A DNA stretch of 64,000 nt, from NCBI GenBank assembly GCA_049115575.1, contig JAGDZU010000002.1, positions 248,001 to 312,000 on the forward strand, written 5' to 3'. A model generated the notes under the pieces. It worked only from the letters and a program-made list of their open reading frames with translations, searched no databases and had not been told where the DNA came from. The DNA comes from JAHEKB01 sp049115575. Its GTDB lineage: Bacteria > Bacteroidota > Bacteroidia > NS11-12g > UBA9320. This document shows, one piece after another, positions 18,012 through 27,877 of this stretch (positions are counted from its first letter, which is position 1; each line of letters begins with the position of its first letter). The position numbers and the translations under genes are program-made.

Positions 18012-20228
18012 ATGAAACCAACTTATAATAAGATCTCATTACTCACAGGGGTTCTTGCATTCATATTAACATCAACTGCTGTTGCTCAGAATACAAATAC
18101 TAATAAATTTAGACAGTTGGGTCAGGAATTAGCTACTCCAAATGTCTATCGCACGGCATCTGGAGCACCAGGTCATTTGTATTGGCAGCAGAAAGTGGAT
18201 TATGATATGGATATAGTTCTCGATGATGAGAATCAAAGGATATCAGGGAATGAAACCATCACATATACTAATAATTCCCCTGATGAGCTTACATACTTAT
18301 GGGTTCAATTAGATCAAAATATGCGTCATCCAGAGTCTAATACATATAAAATTAGAGGAAGTAGGATATCGGACGGAATTGGTTTATACGAGTATTTCAG
18401 TCTCTTTCACACTTTCCCCGGTGGATTCAACATTGAAGAAGTAAAGTCTGAAAGTGGAGAGGATTTTTCGGTTAAAGTAAATCATACCATGATGCGTATT
18501 GACTTAGATGAAAGCCTGAAAACGGGGGAATCAATTAAGATTAAGATCAAGTGGTGGTATAACATTAATGACCGAATGGAAATAGGTGGGAGAAGTGGAT
18601 ACGAATATTTCGAAGAAGACAACAACTACCTCTATACTATAGCTCAATTTTTCCCAAGAATGGCCGTTTATAGCGATGTGGAAGGATGGCAGAACAAACA
18701 ATTTTTAGGTCGCGGTGAATTTGCTCTACCATTTGGTGATTATGATGTAAGAATAACTGCACCTGACGATATGATATTGGGTGGTACCGGTGAAATACAG
18801 AATCTCAAAGAGCTTTTAACTTCTGAACAGCTTGAACGAATGGAGGCTGCAAAGAGTTCAGATTCCCCAATTATAATAGTAACTCATGAAGAGGCTGTTG
18901 CCAATGAACAAAGTCACTCAACGAAAACTAAGGAATGGCACTTTATAGCCCATAATGTAAGAGATTTTGGTTGGGCAGCATCTCGTAAATTTTTGTGGGA
19001 TGCACAGGGAGTTCAATTTGGAGATAGAACGGTTTTGGCCATGTCTCTTTATCCAAAAGAAGGCAATCCGCTTTGGGGGAAATACTCTACTAAAGCTGTT
19101 GCTTTAACTCTTGAGGTGTATTCAAAATATACTTTTGATTATCCGTATCCTGTTGCCTATTCAGTTCATGCTGCGAGCATTGGAATGGAGTATCCCATGA
19201 TTTGTTTCAATTTTGGTAGACCTAATGCAAATGGTGAATACTCAGACAATACAAAGTATAGAATGATTGGTGTGATTATTCATGAGGTTGGCCACAACTT
19301 CTTTCCAATGATTATAAATTCTGATGAGCGACAATGGACATGGATGGATGAAGGTCTAAATACCTTTTGTCAATACCTGACGGAAGTTGAATGGACTGAT
19401 GAAACGGGTAAGGCTTTCCCATCAAGAAGAGGTCCAGCAGACAAAATAATTCCCTACATGAGTGGTGATAAACGTTATATATCGCCAATCATGACTAATT
19501 CAGAGTCTATAAGACAATTTGGAAATAATGCTTACGGTAAACCAGCAACAGCCTTGAATATATTGAGAGAAACAGTGATGGGTCCAGAGCTTTTTGACTA
19601 TGCCTTTAAGACTTATGCTCAACGTTGGATGTTTAAGCACCCTAGTCCTTCAGATTTTTTTAGAACTATGGAGGATGCCTCGGCTGTAGATTTAGACTGG
19701 TTTTGGAGAGGGTGGTTCTATACCAATGATCATTGCGATTTAAGCTTGGATGAGGTGAAAGAATATCAATATGTGCCTGAACAACCTGGTGACAATGACA
19801 GCAGAAAAAAGATTGTAAAAAGGGTTAGAAAGAAACGTAAAAAAGGAGAATTTGATCCTATTTTGGAGTCTGCTGTTCGTACAAACCAACCTGTACTTAC
19901 ATATCAGAATACTATAGAAGGAATGTCTGATAGGAGAAAGAATATGCTTCATGTAGATGATTATTTCTATGAACTCACTTTTTCAAATATTGGTGGATTG
20001 GTGATGCCAGTTATACTAAAATTTGTATATGAAGATTGGACTTCTGAAGAGATAAGAATACCTGCTGAGGTCTTTAAGTTAGATGAGACGGTAACCAAGG
20101 TATTTATTACCGATAAAAGAGTGGTTCGCATTGTTTTGGACCCAAATAAAGAAATAGCAGACGTTGATAAATCAAACAACTATTGGCCGCTTGGAGAGTT
20201 GCCTAGTGAATTTCAACCTGCTCAGTAG
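18012..20228 (+). CDS. M1 family metallopeptidase, secreted
   Basis: This is a gluzincin aminopeptidase-type protein of 738 residues with a Sec signal peptide (ending TAVAQ, about residue 26). The zinc site HEVGH starts at residue 424, and the third ligand Glu falls 18 residues after it (MDEGLN), giving HExxH-x18-E. The exopeptidase motif appears as GMEYP, a variant of GAMEN. The N-terminal part is the saddle-like M1 beta domain. The C-terminal approximately 130 residues are a separate beta domain after a basic KRVRKKRKKGEFDP segment. It probably degrades peptides in the periplasm or at the cell surface. Its 3' end overlaps the E1 gene by 7 bases. Confidence 0.93.
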   Translation: MKPTYNKISLLTGVLAFILTSTAVAQNTNTNKFRQLGQELATPNVYRTASGAPGHLYWQQKVDYDMDIVLDDENQRISGNETITYTNNSPDELTYLWVQLDQNMRHPESNTYKIRGSRISDGIGLYEYFSLFHTFPGGFNIEEVKSESGEDFSVKVNHTMMRIDLDESLKTGESIKIKIKWWYNINDRMEIGGRSGYEYFEEDNNYLYTIAQFFPRMAVYSDVEGWQNKQFLGRGEFALPFGDYDVRITAPDDMILGGTGEIQNLKELLTSEQLERMEAAKSSDSPIIIVTHEEAVANEQSHSTKTKEWHFIAHNVRDFGWAASRKFLWDAQGVQFGDRTVLAMSLYPKEGNPLWGKYSTKAVALTLEVYSKYTFDYPYPVAYSVHAASIGMEYPMICFNFGRPNANGEYSDNTKYRMIGVIIHEVGHNFFPMIINSDERQWTWMDEGLNTFCQYLTEVEWTDETGKAFPSRRGPADKIIPYMSGDKRYISPIMTNSESIRQFGNNAYGKPATALNILRETVMGPELFDYAFKTYAQRWMFKHPSPSDFFRTMEDASAVDLDWFWRGWFYTNDHCDLSLDEVKEYQYVPEQPGDNDSRKKIVKRVRKKRKKGEFDPILESAVRTNQPVLTYQNTIEGMSDRRKNMLHVDDYFYELTFSNIGGLVMPVILKFVYEDWTSEEIRIPAEVFKLDETVTKVFITDKRVVRIVLDPNKEIADVDKSNNYWPLGELPSEFQPAQ

Positions 20229-22198
20229 TTGTTTAGTCTTTGCAATGCCTCATGAAGGCGAGCTTTAGCCATGAAGTTGTGCTCGAGTTTGGCATTAAAT
20301 GGCACAGGAGTATCAAGACTTCCTACCCTAATTACTGGAGCATCAAGTTGTTCGAAACAGTGCTCTGAAATCCATGCCGCAATTTCTGCTCCAACACCCC
20401 CGGTTAGTGTGTCTTCATGAAGAACAAGCACTTTGGAAGTTTTAATAACGACATCTTTAACAGCCTCTTTATCCCATGGAAGTAAAGACCTAAGGTCTAG
20501 AATGCTTGCATGGATATTAAGTTCTTCTATTGCCTCTTTTGCCCAATGAACTCCAATTCCGTAAGTGATAATGCTCAGGTCTTCTCCTTCTGTAAATAGA
20601 GAAGCTTTGCCAATTTCAATTTCATAATACCTTTCTGGAACATTACCACTAATGGTTCTATAAAGTGCCTTGTGCTCAAAGAACATAACTGGATTAGGAT
20701 CGTTGAATGCCCTTAATAAGAGCCCTTTAGCATCGTAGGGATTTGATGGGTATACTATCTTTAAGCCCGGTACATGAAAAAACCAGGCTTCATTACTCTG
20801 AGAATGGAATGGCCCAGCTGCAGCTGTACCACCAGTTGGCATACGTATAACAACATCTGAATTAGCACCCCATCTATAGTGAGTTTTTGCCAAATTATTT
20901 ACAATCTGATTGAATCCGCAGCTCACAAAATCTGCAAATTGCATCTCAACCATGGATTTGTAATTCATAATACTAAGGCCCAATGAAGCGCCCAGAGGAG
21001 CGGCTTCAGATATTGGAGTATTGCGAACTCGGTCAGCTCCATAAGTTTCAAAAAGACCGTCTGTTATTTTAAAAACCCCTCCATATTTAGCAATATCCTG
21101 ACCCATTAGTATAAGATTATCGTACTCTTTCATAGCGATTTCCAAGCCAGACTTAATGGCATCAATAAACCGCATCTCCTGCTGGTCATTGCTTTTCATA
21201 ACTAAGGAAAGAGGAGGGCTAGAGGCATAAACATCTGCCAATTCCTTTTTACTGCTTACTTCTATGGCAACATCCTGTTTAACAATTTCGGTTGCTTTAT
21301 CAATTTCGAGTTGTATGCGTTTTTTAATTGATTGTTCAGCTTCTTTGTTTAGAATACCCTCTTCAAATAAGTATTGCTCGTAGTTTTCTATTGGATCCTT
21401 ATTTGCCCATGTATCCAATAAGTCATCAGGGACGTATTTAGTGCCAGATGCTTCCTCATGTCCACGCATTCTAAATGTTTTGCATTCTAAAAGAAAAGGT
21501 TTTGGGTTCTTACGCATATTTTTGGCGATGCTTTGTACTTGAGTATAGACTTCCAAGATATTGTTTCCATCTATGATTTTTGACTCTATACCATACCCTT
21601 TTCCCTTGTCTGCTAAATTTTCACATTTGAACTGTTCAGAAGAAGGTGTAGACAAACCATAGCCATTGTGCTCAATAATAAACAACACCGGAAGATTCCA
21701 AACGGCAGCGAGATTCAAAGCTTCGTGAAATTCACCTTCACTCGTTCCTCCATCTCCGCAAAATGCTAGGCTGATTTTATTGTTCCTTGAAAGTTTGTTG
21801 CCTAATGAGACCCCATCTGCAACACTTAGCATAGCAGCCAGATGAGAAATCATGCCGACTATATGATGATCTAAGCTTCCGAAATGAAAGGAGCGATCTC
21901 GAGAATTAGTAAAGCCTTCTGGATTTCCTTGCCATTGATGCATTAACTGCTCCAGTTCTATACCTCTGCTTGTAAATACCCCTAGGTTTCTGTGTAAAGG
22001 GAAGATGTATTCATCATCTTCTAGCGCCATGGTAGCACCAACTGAAATGGCCTCCTGACCTATGCCAGAAAACCATTTACTCACCAATCCCTGCCTAAGA
22101 AGTTTGAGCATTTTTTCCTCTATCATTCTAGGTGTAACTATGGCATTGTATAGCTCAAGTTGTTTCTTCTTAGAAATCTTAAATGTGGTGAAATCCAT
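20222..22198 (-). CDS. Fused alpha/beta E1 component of 2-oxoacid (branched-chain) dehydrogenase
   Basis: One 658-residue chain holds both E1 subunits. Residues about 1-320 are the alpha half with the thiamine diphosphate motif GDGGTSEGEFHEALN and a FRMRGHEEASGTKY block. Residues about 335-658 are the beta half, seen in MGQDIAKYGGVFKITDGL and SEAAPLGASLGLSIM. It should decarboxylate branched-chain (or related) 2-oxoacids and pass the acyl group to a lipoyl E2. The E2 gene is not in the window, but an E3 gene (lpd) is at 55160-56545. Fused E1 of this kind is usual in Bacteroidota. The substrate assignment is from family, not from specific residues. Confidence 0.9.
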   Translation of the reverse strand: MDFTTFKISKKKQLELYNAIVTPRMIEEKMLKLLRQGLVSKWFSGIGQEAISVGATMALEDDEYIFPLHRNLGVFTSRGIELEQLMHQWQGNPEGFTNSRDRSFHFGSLDHHIVGMISHLAAMLSVADGVSLGNKLSRNNKISLAFCGDGGTSEGEFHEALNLAAVWNLPVLFIIEHNGYGLSTPSSEQFKCENLADKGKGYGIESKIIDGNNILEVYTQVQSIAKNMRKNPKPFLLECKTFRMRGHEEASGTKYVPDDLLDTWANKDPIENYEQYLFEEGILNKEAEQSIKKRIQLEIDKATEIVKQDVAIEVSSKKELADVYASSPPLSLVMKSNDQQEMRFIDAIKSGLEIAMKEYDNLILMGQDIAKYGGVFKITDGLFETYGADRVRNTPISEAAPLGASLGLSIMNYKSMVEMQFADFVSCGFNQIVNNLAKTHYRWGANSDVVIRMPTGGTAAAGPFHSQSNEAWFFHVPGLKIVYPSNPYDAKGLLLRAFNDPNPVMFFEHKALYRTISGNVPERYYEIEIGKASLFTEGEDLSIITYGIGVHWAKEAIEELNIHASILDLRSLLPWDKEAVKDVVIKTSKVLVLHEDTLTGGVGAEIAAWISEHCFEQLDAPVIRVGSLDTPVPFNAKLEHNFMAKARLHEALQRLNNY

Positions 22199-22270
22199 TC
22201 AGCTACAAATCAACTATTTTTTATCAGAAAGAAATAGGCTACGGCTAGTTGATTGATTTATATTCGTTTT

Positions 22271-22843
22271 GTGATATTGCTCTTAGACAATTATGATTCA
22301 TTCACCTACAATCTAAAAGATTATTTGGAGCAATTAGGTCAAGAGGTGATAGTGAAACGCAATGATGCAATAAGTGTTGAGCAGGTTGAAGAAGTGTCCC
22401 CACAAGGGATAGTAATTTCGCCAGGACCAGGAAAACCAAGCCAAGCGGGCATAACTATGGATTTAGTAGCTGCTGAAGTGAACAGAACTCCACTTTTTGG
22501 AGTTTGTTTAGGCATGCAAGCTATCGCATTACATTTTGGAGCTAAAATTCAAAGAGCAGCTTATCCAATGCACGGGAAGGTTTCAGAGATTGAATGTGCA
22601 AGTCATGCCATGTTTGATGGCATAAAGTCTACACAAGAGGTTTGCAGATATCATTCTTTAGAAGTGGTAGATATAAATGAAGAGGAGTTGGATATAGTTG
22701 CCAAGTCGAGTATAGGTGAAGTCATGGCAATTTCGCATAAGAACAAGGTGGTTTGGGGCGTTCAATTTCATCCAGAAGCCATACTTACTCAATTTGGATT
22801 AGAAATGTTGAGGAATTGGCTAAAGCATATTAATTTGCAATAG
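22271..22843 (+). CDS. Aminodeoxychorismate/anthranilate synthase glutamine amidotransferase subunit
   Basis: This class I glutamine amidotransferase supplies ammonia to a chorismate-converting partner for p-aminobenzoate (folate) or anthranilate (tryptophan) synthesis. The conserved N-terminus is ILLLDNYDSFTYNL. The nucleophile cysteine is in FGVCLGMQA and the His/Glu pair in QFHPEA. The SPGPGKPSQAG loop is also present. I place the start at GTG 22271, immediately before ILLLDNYDSF; the TTG at 22253 would add six unconserved residues. No trp genes adjoin it, which favours PabA slightly, but PabA and TrpG cannot be separated by sequence alone. Confidence 0.9.
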   Translation: MILLLDNYDSFTYNLKDYLEQLGQEVIVKRNDAISVEQVEEVSPQGIVISPGPGKPSQAGITMDLVAAEVNRTPLFGVCLGMQAIALHFGAKIQRAAYPMHGKVSEIECASHAMFDGIKSTQEVCRYHSLEVVDINEEELDIVAKSSIGEVMAISHKNKVVWGVQFHPEAILTQFGLEMLRNWLKHINLQ

Positions 22844-22875
22844 AATACTGCCATTCGCGTTGGCTAGTTATTGGA

Positions 22876-23526
22876 ATGAATACCTCTGAGCACATACAAG
22901 AAATTGCTCAAATCTCTTCAGATTGGATAAGGAAGGATTGCGCTAATTTAATGTTTGAATTAGAGTGTTTTGAACTTCCGGTGCTTAGCGAAAGCAAAGT
23001 TATTGGAAGAGTTCTGTTAGAAGATTGCCTCATAGATAGCCACAAGACCATTGCCGATGTAGTGGAAAATACTTCATCTAAGGTCTATATAAACACTCAT
23101 CTTTTTGATGTGATGCAGATATTTCGCTCCTCAAATGCCGCCGTTTGTGCAGTGGTAGATTTAGAGGGTAATTTTCTGGGAATTATTACCAAAGAAATGG
23201 TGCTCAACAGATTATCCCATTCTATTAGCACTGAACAACCAGGGGCAATTTTATTGATTGAAATGGCAACACATCAGTATTCATCAAGCGAAATATCTCA
23301 AATTGTGGAGGGTGAGAATGCTCAAATATTAAGTATGTGGCTTGAGCAAGTTCCAGATTCTGGTAGAATTCGATTGAGTATGAAGGTGAATACAAATAGT
23401 GCCGAAAGAATAGTAAGTAGCCTTCAACGATTTAATTATGAGGTGATTTCGTCATTTGGTGACGACGATTATAAAGACACGGTAGAAAGACGTTATCAGG
23501 CATTTATTAAATATCTCGATCTTTAA
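22876..23526 (+). CDS. CBS-domain protein with C-terminal ACT-like region
   Basis: Of the 216 residues, about 25-130 form a CBS pair (FELPVLSESKVIGRVLLEDCL and AVVDLEGNFLGIITKEMVLNRL), which usually senses adenosine nucleotides. The C-terminal part, about 140-216, looks like an ACT-type fold (GRIRLSMKVNTNSAERIVSSLQRFNYEVISSFG). It is cytosolic with no catalytic motif. A CBS protein next to NAD kinase is a recurrent Bacteroidota arrangement, so a role in sensing or tuning nucleotide cofactor level is possible but not shown. The gene leads directly into the outer-membrane protein gene and then nadK. Confidence 0.8.
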   Translation: MNTSEHIQEIAQISSDWIRKDCANLMFELECFELPVLSESKVIGRVLLEDCLIDSHKTIADVVENTSSKVYINTHLFDVMQIFRSSNAAVCAVVDLEGNFLGIITKEMVLNRLSHSISTEQPGAILLIEMATHQYSSSEISQIVEGENAQILSMWLEQVPDSGRIRLSMKVNTNSAERIVSSLQRFNYEVISSFGDDDYKDTVERRYQAFIKYLDL

Positions 23527-23548
23527 TCTGGCCCTAGGCCTTTTTCTT

Positions 23549-24895
23549 ATGCTGTTGCCGCTGGTAAGCAATGGTCAGCAGACAAAAGTAAATTCCATAG
23601 AACTTATTGGTAATCAGAGGACTAAGGATGCGGTGATATTGCGTGAACTCAGCTTTAGACAACATGTGTTATATGATGAGAATGAATTAAGTGAGCACTT
23701 GCTCACTTCTAGAAATAGATTGATGAATTTGAATCTATTCAATGATGTTGTTTTTCTTAAACAATGCGAAAATGGTCTCTGCCAAATCAGAATTGAATTA
23801 ATAGAGCGCTGGTATGTTTGGCCAATTCCAAGTTTGGAATTTAGCGACAGAAATTTCAATGTTTGGCAAAATCTGGATTTTGATCCTGAAAGGACTAATT
23901 ATGGACTGTATTTGTTCAATTACAACCTATTTGGGAGCAATCACACTATGAAATTGTCACTTATTCAAGGTTATAATCAGAAGATTGGATTGGAATACCG
24001 AATACCATTTCTCAGCCGATATAGCCCTTGGGGAATAGATTTCAAAATTCAGCATCAAAACCAACAGGAACTATGGCAAAAAACAGTCAATGATAAATTG
24101 GTGTTTTACAAGTCAGATGAGAAAGGAGCAATCAAGGAGAGTCAAATTGATGTGACTTTGTCTAGAAGATTAAATTTAAATACTTCTATTTCATTCACTA
24201 CAGGCTTGCAAGACAGCAGGATTAGTTCTGAAATTCAAAGCTTACCCAGTTCATACACATATTTCATAGACAATAGTCATCATCAACAAAAAATGTACTT
24301 TGGATTGGATGCTCAATACGATAGAAGGGATAATCAGTTCTATCCATTAATTGGTGAGTATTTGAACGTTGGAGTACAAGCTCAAAGATTTAGTGCAAAC
24401 TCCAATGCTAACAATATTAATATATATGCTCAATGGGATGAATTCAGGCCAATTGGGCAAAGATTCTATTCTGTTTATTCCATATATGGCGTGATAAATA
24501 CAAATGATAAACTCGGATATCATGATTATAAAATGTTAGGATATGACCAATCAATAAGAGGTTACGAGCACTATGTATCTGATGGTCACGCAGCTGTTGC
24601 GTTGAGATCTTCCATAAAGTATCATTTATTGAAAAATGGTAAGATGAAAATAAATTTTTTACCGAAAAGCTATAGAATACTACCAGTAAATCTGTTCCTA
24701 GAATTATTTATGGATATTGGGAGAAGTTCTAGTTCTCGAATAATAGTAGACAACAATCTGCCGAACACTACACTTGCATCTACTGGGCTTGGACTAAATT
24801 GTCTGTTTTATAATGATAGAGTCATTAGATTTGAATACAGCTACAATAGATTCAAGGAAGCAGGATTGTACATTCACTTTAAAAAAGCTCTATAA
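23549..24895 (+). CDS. POTRA-domain outer-membrane protein (BamA-like barrel)
   Basis: The mature N-terminus holds a POTRA domain (VNSIELIGNQRTKDAVILRELSF, about residues 15-90). About 350 residues of outer-membrane beta strands of the Omp85 type follow, ending near IRFEYSYNRFKEAGLYIHFKKAL. With one POTRA domain and 448 residues it is much smaller than BamA. It may move or insert a specific substrate; the function is unknown. From the first ATG (23549) only eleven residues (MLLPLVSNGQQ) precede the mature part, too short for a signal peptide. The frame upstream stays open to 23486 and adds a hydrophobic stretch (see findings), so the true start may be earlier and non-canonical. The stop overlaps nadK by one base. 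Confidence 0.78.
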   Translation: MLLPLVSNGQQTKVNSIELIGNQRTKDAVILRELSFRQHVLYDENELSEHLLTSRNRLMNLNLFNDVVFLKQCENGLCQIRIELIERWYVWPIPSLEFSDRNFNVWQNLDFDPERTNYGLYLFNYNLFGSNHTMKLSLIQGYNQKIGLEYRIPFLSRYSPWGIDFKIQHQNQQELWQKTVNDKLVFYKSDEKGAIKESQIDVTLSRRLNLNTSISFTTGLQDSRISSEIQSLPSSYTYFIDNSHHQQKMYFGLDAQYDRRDNQFYPLIGEYLNVGVQAQRFSANSNANNINIYAQWDEFRPIGQRFYSVYSIYGVINTNDKLGYHDYKMLGYDQSIRGYEHYVSDGHAAVALRSSIKYHLLKNGKMKINFLPKSYRILPVNLFLELFMDIGRSSSSRIIVDNNLPNTTLASTGLGLNCLFYNDRVIRFEYSYNRFKEAGLYIHFKKAL

Positions 24896-25773
24896 TGAAA
24901 GTTGCAGTATACGGTAGACCTATAGCCACAGATGATCTAGAGAATTTTATTGCTCGTTTTACCCGCTGCATGGAAACCAACGGAATAGAATATCTGGCTT
25001 GTGCTAGTTATGGAGATTTTCTTGAGAAAGAATATGGTTTAAAATGGGATAAGACCAACAATCTCGATTCAGATTTCGACTTTCTAATCTCGCTTGGGGG
25101 TGATGGCACAGTATTAGATACCTTAGCCTTGGTTAGAGATTCAGGTTTACCTGTTTTAGGAGTAAACTTGGGAAGATTTGGGTTCCTAGCTACCATAAAA
25201 GTAGAAGATATAGATTCAGCTGTACAGCAACTATTGAACAATGAGTATGAAGTGGAAGGGCGGTCTGTATTGGAAGTAGTAACAGAAATTCCTGAAATTC
25301 AAAAATTTCCCTATGCACTGAACGACTTCGTGGTTCAAAAACGCGACAGTTCAGCCATGATTAGCGTTGATGCCTACCTCGAAGACGATTTTCTAAATTC
25401 TTATTGGTCTGATGGTTTAATCTTAGCTACACCTACAGGTTCATCGGGTTATTCTTTGAGTTGTGGTGGCCCTCTTCTTTTTCCTGGCTCACAATCCATG
25501 GTATTAACGCCTATAGCCGCTCATAATCTCACAGTTAGGCCTGCAGTATTGCCCGATAACAGAGGATTGCATTTTAACATTAGCAGCAGAGGGAATAGCG
25601 TTTTGGTTTCATTGGATTCGAGATCATATAAGGTTCCTACCAATACCAAATTTGAAGTGAAGAAAGCTGATTTTAAGTTTAATATGGTAAACCTTGATGG
25701 CCAGACGTATATGGATACCATTCGAACAAAGTTGATGTGGGGTGTAGATAAAAGAAACAGCACTAACAAATAA
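24895..25773 (+). CDS. nadK: NAD kinase
   Basis: NAD kinase phosphorylates NAD to NADP. The GGDGT motif is at residues 68-72 (ISLGGDGTVLDT), followed by NLGRFGFLA and the conserved DGLILATPTGSSGYSLSCGGP block that binds NAD. The 292 residues are a usual length. The ATG shares its A with the stop codon of the outer-membrane protein gene (TAATG), so translation is likely coupled. It ends head-to-head with dtd, stop codons abutting. Confidence 0.96.
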   Translation: MKVAVYGRPIATDDLENFIARFTRCMETNGIEYLACASYGDFLEKEYGLKWDKTNNLDSDFDFLISLGGDGTVLDTLALVRDSGLPVLGVNLGRFGFLATIKVEDIDSAVQQLLNNEYEVEGRSVLEVVTEIPEIQKFPYALNDFVVQKRDSSAMISVDAYLEDDFLNSYWSDGLILATPTGSSGYSLSCGGPLLFPGSQSMVLTPIAAHNLTVRPAVLPDNRGLHFNISSRGNSVLVSLDSRSYKVPTNTKFEVKKADFKFNMVNLDGQTYMDTIRTKLMWGVDKRNSTNK

Positions 25774-26220
25774 CTATTCTTTACGCTTGCTATCTATGCT
25801 AATAGTAACTGGCCCATTGTTCACTAGATTCACTTTCATATCGGCACCGAATACTCCTGATTCACAGTTTAACATGAGTTTACATATTAGTTTGAATCTT
25901 TCATAAAGAAGGATGGCCTTATCAGGTTTAGCCGCTTTAATATAGGATGGACGGTTTCCTTTTTTTATAGATGCATGCAATGTGAATTGACTCACTATTA
26001 AAAGCTCTCCATCTACATCAACAATACTTCTGTTCATTACTCTGTCTTGGTCATTGAACACTCTCAGTTGAGTGATTTTTTTGGTAACCCATTGAAGATC
26101 CTCTTCTGTATCTTCTTCTTCAAAACCCACAAGTACTAGTAGGCCTTCATCTATCCTCGAATGAATTGAACCGTCGATTTCGACACTGGCCGAATCTACT
26201 CTCTGAAGAATTGCCCTCAT
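25774..26220 (-). CDS. dtd: D-aminoacyl-tRNA deacylase
   Basis: DTD removes D-amino acids, and mischarged glycine, from tRNA. The 148-residue protein starts MRAILQRVDSASVEIDG as expected. It carries the SQFTLHASIKKGNRPSY signature containing the catalytic-pocket residues, and a C-terminal NNGPVTISIDS corresponding to the Gly-Pro motif. It lies 31 bases downstream of comM on the same strand. Confidence 0.95.
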   Translation of the reverse strand: MRAILQRVDSASVEIDGSIHSRIDEGLLVLVGFEEEDTEEDLQWVTKKITQLRVFNDQDRVMNRSIVDVDGELLIVSQFTLHASIKKGNRPSYIKAAKPDKAILLYERFKLICKLMLNCESGVFGADMKVNLVNNGPVTISIDSKRKE

Positions 26221-26251
26221 GAGGCAAAAGTCATAAATTTCCAGATATATC

Positions 26252-27796
26252 CTATGCAGCTCCCCACTCTTCCCGATCTAAACTTCTATACTGAATTGCT
26301 TCTGCGATATGTTCTAGCTCAATATTTCGTTTTCCATCAAGGTCTGCAATAGTCCTAGAGACTTTTAGAATTCGGTCGTATGCTCTTGCCGATAATCTCA
26401 ATTTGTTCATAGCGGTTTTAAGCAGCAATGAGCTTGGTTTGTTGAGTTGGCAATGCATTCTGATTAACTCAGAATTCATTTGAGCATTTGTATGAATGTT
26501 CTCATATTCCTGAAATCTTTGCTCTTGACTCATTCGAGATTGAATGACACGTTCTCGAACTTTTGTGCTTGATTCTGCTAGTTCGGTTTTTGCTGTGAGT
26601 TCTTCAAAAGGCACAGGTGTAACTTCTATGTGAATGTCAATACGGTCAAGCAGTGGCCCTGAAACTTTGCTCAGATATCTCTGTACGGCGCTAGGACCAC
26701 AGCTGCATTCCTTAGTTGGGTGGTTGAAATACCCGCATGGGCAGGGGTTCATGCTGGCAACGAGCATTAGATTACTGGGGTAATTAACCGTGAATCGCGC
26801 TCTTGAAATAGTGATTTCACGGTTTTCCAAGGGTTGACGTAAAACTTCAAGAACACTGCGCTTGAATTCGGGCAATTCATCTAAAAATAACACTCCATTA
26901 TGTGCAAGAGAGATTTCTCCAGGTTGAGGGTAGTTCCCTCCTCCAACCATAGCTACATCACTAATAGTATGATGGGGGTTCCTGAAGGGACGTTGAGCTA
27001 TGAGTGTTTTGTTCACGGCAAGGGTTCCTGCCACAGAATGTATTTTGGTAGTCTCTAATGCTTCGTGTAAGTTCATTAAAGGCAGAATCCCAGCCAATCT
27101 TTTGGCCAACATGGTTTTACCCGCACCTGGCGGCCCTATTAGAATAATGTTGTGTCCTCCCGCTGCGGCAACTTCCATTGCCCGCTTAATAGAACTCTGA
27201 CCTTTCACATCTGAAAAATCTGATTCCGATTTTTGTAGATTTTGCTCAAAGTCTGTTCTGGGGTCAGACTGAGTTGCATTCAATTGGAGTTCTCCAGATA
27301 AAAACTGACAGGTTTCCTTTAGATTATCTACACCATAGACTTCAATGCCTTTTACTATTGCGGCTTCCTGGGCCATTTCTTTCGGAAGCACTATTCTTTG
27401 AAATCCATCTTTTGAAGCTTGTAGAGCAATTGGCAAACCACCTTTAATGGGCTGCAGACTGCCATCTAGAGACAGTTCGCCCATAAATAGGGTATTATCC
27501 AACGATTCTTGAATTATTTGCTCTGAAGCGGCTAGAATGCCCAGTGCAATAGGCAAATCATAAGAAGAACCTTCTTTTTTAATGTCTGCAGGTGCCATAT
27601 TTATAATGACTCCTTTTCGTGGAAATTGAAAAGATGAGTTTTTTAAAGCGGCAAAAATTCGAGTCAAACTTTCTTTTACAGCATTGTCTGGCAGGCCTAT
27701 TAACTGGGCTTTAGCGCCTTTACCTACATCTACTTCTATGGTTATTAATTGTGCAGTGATTCCATAAACAGCACTGCCATAAGTTTTTACTAGCAT
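26252..27796 (-). CDS. comM: YifB/ComM family Mg-chelatase-like AAA+ ATPase
   Basis: ComM-type proteins are hexameric AAA+ helicases that promote branch migration during integration of DNA taken up by natural transformation. The N-terminal approximately 180 residues form the ChlI-like Lon-type fold (VYGITAQLITIEVDVGKG). The AAA core has Walker A GPPGAGKTMLAKRL and Walker B GVLFLDELPEF. A cysteine cluster (PCPCGYF..CSCGP) marks the zinc-like insertion. The C-terminal domain ends with RTIADLDGKRNIELEHIAEAIQYR. The 514-residue length is typical. Confidence 0.93.
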   Translation of the reverse strand: MLVKTYGSAVYGITAQLITIEVDVGKGAKAQLIGLPDNAVKESLTRIFAALKNSSFQFPRKGVIINMAPADIKKEGSSYDLPIALGILAASEQIIQESLDNTLFMGELSLDGSLQPIKGGLPIALQASKDGFQRIVLPKEMAQEAAIVKGIEVYGVDNLKETCQFLSGELQLNATQSDPRTDFEQNLQKSESDFSDVKGQSSIKRAMEVAAAGGHNIILIGPPGAGKTMLAKRLAGILPLMNLHEALETTKIHSVAGTLAVNKTLIAQRPFRNPHHTISDVAMVGGGNYPQPGEISLAHNGVLFLDELPEFKRSVLEVLRQPLENREITISRARFTVNYPSNLMLVASMNPCPCGYFNHPTKECSCGPSAVQRYLSKVSGPLLDRIDIHIEVTPVPFEELTAKTELAESSTKVRERVIQSRMSQEQRFQEYENIHTNAQMNSELIRMHCQLNKPSSLLLKTAMNKLRLSARAYDRILKVSRTIADLDGKRNIELEHIAEAIQYRSLDREEWGAA

Positions 27797-27877
27797 GGTT
27801 TACTCTAAATATCTGCAATAAGGTAGTGCTTTAAATAGTGGAATGAAAATTGTATACTTGAATGAAACAATAAGATT

